The translations under genes were made by a program, and so were the position numbers. Below, piece by piece: positions 1-5,693 of a stretch of 6,788 nt of DNA (positions within the stretch are counted from its first letter, which is position 1; each line of letters opens with the position of its first letter). The notes beneath the pieces are model-generated. The model ran no database searches. It saw only the letters and a list, made by a program, of their open reading frames with translations, and was not told the DNA's origin. The DNA is from Candidatus Solincola jinzensis (GTDB lineage: Bacteria > Actinomycetota > Geothermincolia > Geothermincolales > RBG-13-55-18): assembly GCA_015711875.1 (NCBI GenBank), contig JACVJG010000163.1, positions 1 to 6,788 of the forward strand, written 5' to 3'.

Positions 1-655
1 GGTTCTTGGAGAAGAAGCGCTGGTATCCCTTGTTGTCCCAGCCGTTTACGAGGATGAAGAAGAACCCCAGGTAAGAGAGGAAGGTGTGCATGGCGGCCTG
101 GTAATACCGTCCCTTCATCAACGCGCGCCAGGTGAGGTAGAAGCCGAGGATGCCCTGGGTCACGTTGGTGGTGGTGAAGACCCCCACCAGCCACTGCGGT
201 ATGGTCTCGTACCTCCCCACCTGCATGGTCTCCCAGCTCGGGTTGGACCACAGGAGCACCGAGCCCGAGGGCACGAAGAGGAGGGAGAGGAAGAGCAGGT
301 TCTTCAGGAAGTACTCGTTGTTAAAAGCGTCGCCGTTGGCCTCGAACCAGTCCTTGACCGCTTTTTGCAGGCCTTTGAGGTCCTGGAGGCTCATCTTCCC
401 GGGCTTGAAACCGCTCTCCTTGAGTTGTCTTACCAGTTCCTGGAATGCGCGGCCGTTGCTCTCGCTCAGCCCGGCGGGAATCGCCTCCAAATCGCTCCCC
501 GGCTCCTCGGGGGCCGGCAACCCGCTTGGGGCTTTCCAGCCCAATCTCAGTTTACGGGCATCGTTTTGCGCCTTCAGCTTGCGTAACTGCCGGAAGGCAG
601 CCAGCGCGAAGCTGGATCCGATGCCGTAGGACCAGAACACATCCACCTGGACCAT
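1..655 (-). CDS. Unrecognised membrane protein, N-terminal part (cut by window edge)
   Basis: Reading on the minus strand from ATG at 655 gives 218 uninterrupted codons that run off the left edge, so the C-terminus and stop are missing. A strong ribosome site, AGGAGGTGAG, lies 5 nt before the ATG (670-661) and fixes the start. The protein begins MVQVDVFWSYGIGSSFALAA, a short hydrophobic stretch. A charged, probably soluble stretch follows (about residues 22-115, with helical Lys/Glu-rich patches). Three hydrophobic segments come next, at about 118-136, 155-176 and 190-205, the last two rich in aromatic residues. This suggests an integral membrane protein with one N-terminal helix, a soluble insertion and a C-terminal helical bundle. 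I do not recognise the family and assign no function. It lies on the same strand as the TetR gene, 291 bp downstream of it, so co-transcription or regulation by that protein is possible but not shown. Confidence 0.82.
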   Translation of the reverse strand, partial: MVQVDVFWSYGIGSSFALAAFRQLRKLKAQNDARKLRLGWKAPSGLPAPEEPGSDLEAIPAGLSESNGRAFQELVRQLKESGFKPGKMSLQDLKGLQKAVKDWFEANGDAFNNEYFLKNLLFLSLLFVPSGSVLLWSNPSWETMQVGRYETIPQWLVGVFTTTNVTQGILGFYLTWRALMKGRYYQAAMHTFLSYLGFFFILVNGWDNKGYQRFFSKN

Positions 656-946
656 GCGCTCTCACCTCCTGCAGACTTTAAAGAAACGCGGGCTATCATC
701 ATGCGGCGTGTCCTTGCCGCTTAATCAAAGCCCCGGCTACTCGCCGTTTCCCGGTCAGCCGTGGCGCCCATCACCGCGCGGCCCTCCCAGACGAATGTTT
801 TCGCCCCCTTCAGCCCAGTCACAAGACCCGAGGAGAGCATGGGTTTTTCTTGAAGCCTCAATGCGTCCCCTCAATCCCTACGCGATCCCAACGGCCGTCC
901 CCCGCCCATAGCCTTTGAAACCGGCAGTGCCGGCATGCAGTGACGC
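656..946. other. Intergenic gap between tetR and the membrane protein gene
   Basis: No convincing gene lies here: the plus-strand frame that is open across it has no recognisable content. Just past the tetR stop is a short GC hairpin (921-933, stem CCGGC/GCCGG with a 3-nt loop). On the minus strand it is followed by only TTTC, so it is at best a weak terminator. A second small inverted repeat (703-720, GCGGC/GCCGC with an 8-nt loop) precedes the membrane gene. I found no persuasive -35/-10 pair for the downstream gene. Confidence 0.5.
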
Positions 947-1555
947 TTATCGCTTTCTCAAACCGTCCAGCATCAGGGATATGATGGCCTCTTTCCATAC
1001 CTCAAGGGCACGGTCTGGTTGCTCGGAAAGAACCACCCTCCTGCAGGCCTCGAAAAGCATGGCGTACACGGCGTGGGCAGTCTCCTTCACATGCATGTCC
1101 TGGCGCAGGTAGCCTTTTTCTATGCCGTTCCTGAGGTATAGCTCAACATAGCTGCCGAAGGTATCGAAAACGTTTTTTATCCTTTTCTGCAGCTCGGCGT
1201 CATTTATGCCGAAGGCCTCGTAGAAGAGGATGCGGGAATACTCGGGGTTGGCCTTGAAAAGCCGGAATAGGCGGTTTCCTATCTCCTCCAACTGCTCCCG
1301 GTATTCCTCAAGGCTGCTGGGCTGCCCCGGGTCGATATCCGACACAAGCTCCGCGGCCACCGAGACTATCTCATCCACCACATGGTTGAAGATATCAAGC
1401 TTGTTGCGAAAATAGCGGTAGAAGGTCCCATGCCCCATCTTGAGTTCCGCCGCTATGTCCTCGATCTTGGCGCCGTGGTAGCCCTTCTCGGAAAAGACCT
1501 TGACGGCCGCCCCGAGGATCTCGCTGCGCCGCTTTTCCGCGAGTGTTTGCTCCAT
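947..1555 (-). CDS. TetR/AcrR-family transcriptional regulator, FadR-like by operator
   Basis: This encodes a 202-aa protein, the usual length for TetR regulators, which bind DNA as dimers and release it on binding a small ligand. The N-terminal DNA-binding domain is clear: helix 1 (about residues 8-24, RRSEILGAAVKVFSEKG), then the helix-turn-helix (about 29-48) with the family-typical GHGTFYRYFRNK recognition segment (41-52). The rest is a helical ligand-binding and dimerisation domain with no motif that names the ligand. The ATG at 1555 is the only reasonable start, because an in-frame TGA lies five codons upstream. Its ribosome site (GGGGCAGGA) is only moderate. The upstream region has a promoter and a palindrome close to the Bacillus subtilis FadR operator, suggesting autorepression and perhaps acyl-CoA sensing. 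That ligand is an inference from the DNA site, not from the protein. Confidence 0.93.
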   Translation of the reverse strand: MEQTLAEKRRSEILGAAVKVFSEKGYHGAKIEDIAAELKMGHGTFYRYFRNKLDIFNHVVDEIVSVAAELVSDIDPGQPSSLEEYREQLEEIGNRLFRLFKANPEYSRILFYEAFGINDAELQKRIKNVFDTFGSYVELYLRNGIEKGYLRQDMHVKETAHAVYAMLFEACRRVVLSEQPDRALEVWKEAIISLMLDGLRKR

Positions 1556-1564
1556 TCCTGCCCC

Positions 1565-1582
1565 TGATCACCCTTTGATCAT
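1565..1582 (-). promoter_or_regulatory. tetR leader: TGATCA hairpin overlapping a 4-codon upstream ORF
   Basis: Two TGATCA palindromes (1565-1570 and 1576-1581) sit 11 bp apart, about one helical turn. As RNA they can pair into a 6-bp stem with a 5-nt loop. The same stretch reads ATG ATC AAA GGG TGA (1582-1568), preceded by AGGAG only 3 nt away. It is in frame with tetR, whose ATG follows four codons after the TGA. It could tune tetR translation or be a second protein site, or it could be chance. Confidence 0.3.
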
Positions 1583-1597
1583 TGTCTCCTGAAAAGC

Positions 1598-1615
1598 TGA
1601 ATGACACGTCATTCC
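1598..1615 (-). promoter_or_regulatory. FadR-like palindromic operator of tetR
   Basis: On the minus strand this reads GGAATGACGTGTCATTCA. Its core (1599-1614) is a perfect inverted repeat, GAATGAC and GTCATTC around 2 bp. It matches 15 of 18 positions of the Bacillus subtilis FadR consensus as I remember it (TGAATGAMTANTCATTCA). It lies between the -10 box and the tetR start, 43 bp before the ATG, where a bound repressor would block transcription. It is the likely autoregulatory operator of the adjacent TetR protein. Confidence 0.72.
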
Positions 1616-1630
1616 GCTTTATTAAACCCT

Positions 1631-1659
1631 ATGGTAACCTCTTATTCCCGACAAGTCAA
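1631..1659 (-). promoter_or_regulatory. Sigma70-type promoter of tetR
   Basis: On the minus strand TTGACT (1659-1654) is followed after exactly 17 bp by TACCAT (1636-1631). The -35 box matches 5 of 6 consensus bases and the -10 box 4 of 6. Transcription would start near 1624, just before the palindromic operator, leaving a leader of roughly 70 nt before the tetR ATG. Confidence 0.65.
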
Positions 1660-1826
1660 CCCAGCATTCACCAGCCCGGCCTCCAGCGCATAGAAACCGT
1701 CGCTATCTTCCACTGACCTTGAGAGGAGCTTGGACAGATCGGGATGTGAGAGATCACTCTTTTCTCCCGGTCCCCTGTTTTCACTCAGGAACACTCGAGC
1801 GGTCTCTCCTCTTTTTCTTTCTAAGA

Positions 1827-1997
1827 CCTGCCTACGAAAGAATTACGGCAAATAATGATAGGCACCGCGATCACCGCTACCGCGATCAGGAGCGCCAAGA
1901 TCGCCCCGCCTACGAAAGAATTACAGCAATTACTGATAGGCCTTCCCTTTTCCCTCCAAGACCTGCCCGCGAAAGGATCGCAGCAACAACCGGAAAG
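1827..1997. repeat. Three imperfect 36-nt direct repeats
   Basis: Copies lie at 1827-1862, 1905-1940 and 1962-1997, sharing the core GCCTACGAAAGAATTAC. Copies 1 and 2 agree at 32 of 36 positions; copy 3 agrees with copy 2 at about 24 of 36, many of the changes being A/T to G/C. Start-to-start distances are 78 and 57 nt, both multiples of three. The spacer between copies 1 and 2 holds its own 10-nt direct repeat, ACCGCGATCA, at 1864-1873 and 1879-1888. Unequal spacing, only three copies and strong drift in copy 3 argue against a CRISPR array. Confidence 0.75.
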
Positions 1998-2050
1998 TCA
2001 GCCTGCGTAGAGTTTTCCAGGCCGGGCAAGAAGAGAGCCACCGCCGGCAT

Positions 2051-2139
2051 GGCGGCATTTGATGCCGCCTCAAAGTGGCTAACGACAAGAGGCGGCTTTC
2101 GTGCGTGTCCCGCCCGAGATGTCGCTATAAAAGCCGCCT
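2051..2139. repeat. Cluster of GGCGGC inverted repeats (two potential stem-loops)
   Basis: A tight hairpin, GGCGGCA-TTTGA-TGCCGCC, occupies 2051-2069. A second perfect 10-bp inverted repeat, AGGCGGCTTT and AAAGCCGCCT, lies at 2090-2099 and 2130-2139 around a 30-nt loop. A further GCCGCCTCC copy lies near 2207. Neither stem is followed by a clear T run on either strand, so they are not ordinary terminators. They could form a structured RNA or be relics of a short interspersed repeat. Confidence 0.6.
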
Positions 2140-2674
2140 TCGTGGAGACAGCGGTAAGGATGTGTACCGGGTTGGGGTAGCGGGGCCGGGTACGCCAGTG
2201 ATAACCGCCGCCTCCAAAACAACCATTGGTAATGTGCAAAGCAATCGACCGGGGGATGGCATTATCTCTATCCGCTCCCACAATCTGCCTTGAATCGCCA
2301 TATGCGGCACTGAATCGTTTCATCGGCGGTTTGCCGACGATGTCCGGCGAGCGGCTTGCTTTTGCATTTCGCCTGATGGCAAGACGCCGGGGCGCCCCCG
2401 GCCCAGACGACCGGGAACACGAATAGCGATCCGGCGGGTTGACCGGAAGGCCCCCGACTCTGAGCCGTTCCCGCCTCCCGGCACGGAGGCGTCGGGCGGC
2501 TTCGCCGGTCGAGCTTTTCAGCCGCGATCTAGGGCGTCGGGCGGGCACGGCGCGACGTGAAGGAAAGCGGGGCGGCTCATAGGTCCGGTCGTGCCTGCAG
2601 AGAAGCCGTGTTTTCCGCGCCCGCCCTGCGGCCGCCGTCTTTGCCGCCGATCAGGAGGGCCCGGCACAAGGTCA

Positions 2675-2696
2675 AGGAGGAGGGGTGAGGTTGAGG
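2675..2696 (+). promoter_or_regulatory. Ribosome-binding region of pfkA with competing starts
   Basis: AGGAGGAGG (2675-2683) is followed by in-frame GTG (2685), TTG (2691) and ATG (2703). The strong site is 4 nt from the GTG, about 7 nt from the TTG and too far from the ATG, which has its own GAGG (2693-2696) 6 nt upstream. The ATG is preferred because the family typically begins right at the first strand, MKRIGVLTGGGD. Starting at GTG or TTG would add six or four residues. Confidence 0.5.
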
Positions 2697-2702
2697 ACAA
2701 GG

Positions 2703-3776
2703 ATGAAACGCATAGGGGTGCTCACGGGAGGAGGCGACTGCCCGGGGCTCAACGCCGTCATACGCGCCGTCACCAAGGCCGCCATCCACCGCTATGGCCT
2801 TGAGGTGGTGGGGATAAGGGACGGCTTCGGGGGCCTTATCAACGGCAACGCATGCCGCCTGGACGAGGGCGGGGTTTCCGGCATCCTCCACCGGGGAGGG
2901 ACCATCCTGGGTACCACCAACCGCGACAACCCCTTTCACTACCTGCTGAGGGAAAACGGCGAGGAGCGTTACGTGGACCTCTCTTACGTGGTGCTCGAGA
3001 ACATCGATATGCTGGGCCTCGACGCCCTGGTGGTCATAGGCGGCGACGGGAGCATGCGCATCGCTCTGGAGCTGTACAACCGCGGCGCCCCCGTAGTGGG
3101 CATACCCAAGACCATCGACAACGACCTCATGGCCACGGATATCACCTTCGGATTCGATACCGCTCTGCACACCGCCACCGAGGCCATCGACAAGCTACAC
3201 ACCACGGCGGAATCCCACCACCGCGCCATGATCGTGGAGGTGATGGGGAGAAACTCCGGCTGGATAGCGCTGGAAGCCGGCATCGCGGGCGGGGGGGATG
3301 TCATCCTCATCCCCGAGATACCCTTCACCATCGACGGCGTGTGCGCCAAGCTCCTGCAGCGGCACGACGCGGGCAAGAGCTTCAGTATCATCGTGGTCGC
3401 GGAGGGAGCGCCTCATCCGCAATTGGGCGTGATCGAGAAAAGCTACGGCAACGGCAGGAAGGTCCTGGGTGGGATCGGCGACCTGGTGGGAGCGGAGATC
3501 GAGAGCTTCACCGGCATCGAGACGAGGGTCACGGTGCTGGGGCACTTGCAGAGAGGAGGAGCGCCATCTCCCTTCGACCGCATCCTGGCGACCCGCTTCG
3601 GGGTAAAAGCGGTGGAGATGGCGGTGAACGGCGAGTTCGGCAAGATGGCCTGCCTGCGTACCCCGGACATCAAAGCGGTGCCCCTGGAGGAGGCGGTGGC
3701 CGAGCAGCGCAAGGTCCCTCCGGACGGCGAGCTGGTGCAGTACGCTCGCTCGGTCGGCACCTCCTTCGGCGACTGA
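2703..3776 (+). CDS. pfkA: 6-phosphofructokinase, group III type (ATP or PPi donor)
   Basis: This encodes a 357-aa cytosolic glycolytic enzyme that phosphorylates fructose 6-phosphate to fructose 1,6-bisphosphate. Visible motifs in order are the N-terminal TGGGDCPGLNAVIR (8-21), phosphoryl-donor motif GGDGS (113-117), catalytic PKTIDND (135-141, with base Asp139), sugar-binding MGRNSGWIAL (181-190), PE at 204-205, and TVLGHLQRGG (277-286). The length is complete and no key residue is missing. Gly116 (Gly104 in the E. coli enzyme) is typical of ATP-dependent enzymes, whereas Lys136 (E. coli position 124) is typical of PPi-dependent ones. This mixed pair is known in the actinobacterial group III branch, so the donor cannot be settled by reading; ATP is my first guess. 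The gene stands alone: the gene-free region lies upstream and a convergent hydrolase downstream. An annotated start at 2685 is also defensible. Confidence 0.96.
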   Translation: MKRIGVLTGGGDCPGLNAVIRAVTKAAIHRYGLEVVGIRDGFGGLINGNACRLDEGGVSGILHRGGTILGTTNRDNPFHYLLRENGEERYVDLSYVVLENIDMLGLDALVVIGGDGSMRIALELYNRGAPVVGIPKTIDNDLMATDITFGFDTALHTATEAIDKLHTTAESHHRAMIVEVMGRNSGWIALEAGIAGGGDVILIPEIPFTIDGVCAKLLQRHDAGKSFSIIVVAEGAPHPQLGVIEKSYGNGRKVLGGIGDLVGAEIESFTGIETRVTVLGHLQRGGAPSPFDRILATRFGVKAVEMAVNGEFGKMACLRTPDIKAVPLEEAVAEQRKVPPDGELVQYARSVGTSFGD

Positions 3777-4065
3777 GCCGCCCCCTGTTAGCGTGCAGGG
3801 CCCTGCGGGAGCTTTGATCCGGCTCGAAGGCTTCCCGGACCGGCGCCTCGTCCTTGACGGCAAGGAAGGCCCCGGAAACCGAAGGTTCGCCTCCGCGCCG
3901 CTCTCGATCCGGAAAGGAAATCATCTCTTCGTGCTGAGCTGAAGCCCGAGATGCAATCCCGAGATGCAATCGTTCACGAACTGCATGTGAGCCGACCATG
4001 CGGGGTTGGGACACCAATACCGCGTGGAGAACCGGCCGAGCGCGCTCGAAAAGGCGAAGCGGGCT
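3777..4065. other. Convergent intergenic region between pfkA and the hydrolase
   Basis: No gene is seen here. A 12-bp palindrome, GCAGGGCCCTGC (3795-3806), follows the pfkA stop by 18 nt and could fold as a 4-bp stem, but no U tract follows. A second perfect palindrome, CGAGCGCGCTCG (4037-4048), sits just beyond the hydrolase stop and also lacks a T run on its downstream side. Convergent genes would be expected to need termination here, but I cannot point to a classical rho-independent terminator for either. Confidence 0.5.
3945..3970. repeat. Perfect 13-nt tandem duplication
   Basis: CCCGAGATGCAAT occurs twice back to back (3945-3957 and 3958-3970) with no mismatch. It lies in non-coding DNA between convergent genes and looks like a recent slippage duplication. 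Confidence 0.85.
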
Positions 4066-4974
4066 TTAGAGATGGCGGAGGAAGAACTCCGCCTGCATGC
4101 GCGATACCCTGTCGAACCACTCTCCCGCGTAAACGTCGAAATGCCCCACCGGCAGGTGGACCAGGGTGACCTCCCGCATGCGCGACGCCGCTTTCTCCAC
4201 CGCCCGCGGTTTGATGAGGCTGTCTTTTTCTCCCATCACCACCAGGGCGGGGCACTTCACCCTGCGCGCCCTCCTGATGGGGCGGTACAGCAGCAGCTCC
4301 AGCACCGCGCGGGCCGGGCACTCGTTCCTCCACTCCGTGCCCTCGGGCACGATGGCCATATATCCGGGCTCCGACTCCGGGGTGTTCATGATGCCGAAGG
4401 TCTTGGGGTCGGACACGATAGGCACGCGGTAGGGTTCGCGGAAGGTAAGCGCCCTCGCCAGGTCCTTCAGCCCCGCCACCGTTGCCTGCAGGGCGTGCTT
4501 CAGGCCCGTGTAGGCCGCCGAGGATATCCCGTCAACGAAGGGCACCTGCGCCGAAATCGCCGCCACCCCTTGGTCACGGGAGGCGGTCACTATGACGTGC
4601 CCCCCGCTGTAGGAAGACCCCCACAGCCCAAGACGGGATGCGTCCACCTCCTTGAGCGACCTCACGTAGGAAAGCGCCGCCTTCCAGTCCCTGAGGTGAC
4701 GCCAGGGGTTGACCAGGTTGCGAGGCTTGCCCTCGCTGGCTCCGAAGTTGCGGTAGTCGAAGAGGAAGACGGCGAGCCCCTGGCGCGCGAAAACCTCCGC
4801 ATATGCCGGAAGCCCGAAATCGCGCTGGGCGCCGAAGCCGTGGGCCATGACCACCACCGGCGGCCTTGCGACCCCCTCCGGGCGGTATAGCCAGCCAGCG
4901 CACTTTTTCCCACGGCTGCGGAACCGGTGGTCCTCGCGGGTGAATCCTTCCCCTTTCAATTCAGCGCCTGCCAT
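4066..4974 (-). CDS. Alpha/beta hydrolase (dienelactone hydrolase/esterase-like)
   Basis: This encodes a 302-aa serine hydrolase of the alpha/beta fold. The oxyanion-hole HG is at 45-46 in VVVMAHGFGAQRDFG. A FLFDYRNFGASEG strand-turn (70-82) is typical of the fold. The nucleophile elbow is LWGSSYSGG (117-125) with Ser121; here the usual final Gly of GxSxG is Ser followed by GG, a known variant. Asp251 in GEKDSLI and His278 in VGHFDVY complete the triad. A lid-like insertion spans about 150-230. There is no signal peptide, so it should be cytosolic. The substrate is unknown; an ester or acyl substrate is likely. An ATG 42 nt upstream (5016) would add MATRRWLRRLGGRK, but it overlaps a TATAAT box and lacks a ribosome site, whereas the chosen ATG has GGGGG 7 nt upstream. 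It is divergent from the GMC operon across a shared intergenic region. Confidence 0.92.
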   Translation of the reverse strand: MAGAELKGEGFTREDHRFRSRGKKCAGWLYRPEGVARPPVVVMAHGFGAQRDFGLPAYAEVFARQGLAVFLFDYRNFGASEGKPRNLVNPWRHLRDWKAALSYVRSLKEVDASRLGLWGSSYSGGHVIVTASRDQGVAAISAQVPFVDGISSAAYTGLKHALQATVAGLKDLARALTFREPYRVPIVSDPKTFGIMNTPESEPGYMAIVPEGTEWRNECPARAVLELLLYRPIRRARRVKCPALVVMGEKDSLIKPRAVEKAASRMREVTLVHLPVGHFDVYAGEWFDRVSRMQAEFFLRHL

Positions 4975-5018
4975 CTTTCTACCCCCTAACCGTCGAAGCC
5001 AACGCCGGGTCGCCATCT

Positions 5019-5024
5019 ATTATA
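5019..5024 (-). promoter_or_regulatory. Probable -10 box of the hydrolase gene
   Basis: A perfect TATAAT lies on the minus strand at 5024-5019. No good -35 box is found 16-18 bp upstream, so an activator may be needed or the match may be chance. Transcription starting near 5012 would exclude the ATG at 5016 and leave a leader of about 38 nt before the ATG at 4974. Confidence 0.38.
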
Positions 5025-5184
5025 GCTTGCAATGCAGTATCTCACCCATGGTAACGTTTGATCGTCTTCCGCCAAAATTCAAAACCGGGACGCTATAAGT
5101 CATCGTCGCTTGCCTGTGTTTTATCGGCCGTGTTTCCGATGCTGTCCGCCACCATGGCCAGAGGAGCCCCGCCCCCGCCGGTAG

Positions 5185-5193
5185 TGGTAGAAT
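5185..5193 (+). promoter_or_regulatory. Possible extended -10 promoter of the GMC operon
   Basis: TGGTAGAAT fits an extended -10 element (TG-N-TANAAT), in the only A/T-leaning part of the leader and about 60 nt before the first gene. No -35 box is evident at the usual spacing, as is common for extended -10 promoters. No FadR-like palindrome is visible in this region. Confidence 0.3.
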
Positions 5194-5255
5194 AATCACG
5201 GGTTCCGCCTGCGCGGGGTCTCCTGCACTAAGGCGCGCTTTCAACGGGAGGGACC

Positions 5256-5693
5256 ATGAAGCTGCTTTCGGACCGCTACCTGCGCGAGCTCATGGAGGCA
5301 TACGTGGGAGAGCCGGATGGCCTCCCTCCCGTGGATTTCGAAGGGCAGTCGGCGTTCATCCGGGAGTACTTCGAGGCGGGGGCCCCCGAGCTGAAAGGGC
5401 TTTTCGGAGCCTGTGCCCTGGCGCTTCGCGTCCTTGCCCCGCTCCTGAAAGGCAAGCCCTTCTCGCGCCTTTCGCCTTCTGAAAAAGAGGGGCTTCTGAA
5501 CCGCATGCTGTCGTCGCGCAACCCGGCGCTGCGCGGGGTGGCGGTCTTGCTCGGCCTCCCGCTGCTCATGTCATACTACCGGCGGCCAGAGGTGGCGGTG
5601 CCTCTGGGTTTCGACGCCAGGGCGCTCAAGGAGGAGTCCAACCTGAGGGTGGTCTCCAGGGAACGCGGCCTCCCACCTAAGGAGGAAACATGA
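5256..5693 (+). CDS. Helical protein resembling the N-terminal domain of long-chain alcohol oxidases
   Basis: This encodes a 145-aa protein that is first in a three-gene operon. The start at 5256 has GGAGG 4 nt upstream. It is mostly helical, with hydrophobic stretches at about 48-64 (LFGACALALRVLAPLL) and 91-106 (ALRGVAVLLGLPLLMS), amphipathic rather than clearly membrane-spanning. Residues 69-120 (FSRLSPSEKEGLLNRM, then SYYRRPEVAVPLGFD) follow the pattern 'F..LS..E.E.LL......R.PALR ... YY..P.V...LG' of the region before the FAD domain in long-chain fatty alcohol oxidases. It also recalls the small accessory subunit of gluconate 2-dehydrogenase-type GMC enzymes. No signal peptide or Tat motif is seen. 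I infer a partner or membrane-docking subunit of the GMC protein two genes on. Its stop overlaps the next start (ATGA). Confidence 0.85.
   Translation: MKLLSDRYLRELMEAYVGEPDGLPPVDFEGQSAFIREYFEAGAPELKGLFGACALALRVLAPLLKGKPFSRLSPSEKEGLLNRMLSSRNPALRGVAVLLGLPLLMSYYRRPEVAVPLGFDARALKEESNLRVVSRERGLPPKEET

Larger units (their letters stand above)
1683..2684. other. Gene-free region of about 1 kb with repeats and hairpins
   Basis: No open frame here has a convincing protein. A 153-codon plus frame (1719-2180) begins with TTG and reads as low-complexity charged sequence. A 212-codon minus frame (2548-1910) reads as Arg/Pro/Ala-rich sequence with no recognisable domain. The left part (about 1740-1960) is visibly richer in A and T than the surrounding genes and carries three 36-nt repeats. 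The middle (2040-2215) carries a cluster of GGCGGC/GCCGCC inverted repeats. The right part (2300-2680) is very GC-rich with several short hairpins, such as TCGGC/GCCGA at 2324-2338. No tRNA, rRNA, transposase or phage remnant was recognised. It may be decayed DNA, an undescribed structured RNA, or regulatory DNA for pfkA. Confidence 0.6.

Noticed and set aside
86..629. Overlapping plus-strand frames at the left edge
   Set aside because: The minus strand gives an uninterrupted membrane protein with a strong ribosome site; the plus frames have no ribosome site and no domain.
1827..1997. CRISPR array
   Set aside because: There are only three copies, with unequal spacing (78 and 57 nt), strong divergence of copy 3 and no cas gene nearby.
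1719..2180. 153-codon plus-strand open frame through the repeats
   Set aside because: It starts with TTG, has no usable ribosome site and gives low-complexity charged sequence; its openness is largely due to the repeats keeping frame.
1910..2548. 212-codon minus-strand open frame
   Set aside because: The product is Arg/Pro/Ala-rich with no domain, the start has no ribosome site, and it spans hairpins and repeats, which is typical of a chance frame in GC-rich DNA.
2577..3170. 197-codon minus-strand frame antisense to pfkA, with other long antisense frames at 3195-3863
   Set aside because: These are shadows of the well-supported phosphofructokinase in high-GC DNA and have no recognisable product.
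3795..3806. GCAGGGCCCTGC as the pfkA terminator
   Set aside because: It can form only a 4-bp stem once a loop is allowed, and no U tract follows.
5017..5255. A second FadR-like operator controlling the GMC operon
   Set aside because: I looked for TGAATGA/TCATTCA-type half-sites in the divergent region and found none, so direct control by the TetR protein is not supported.
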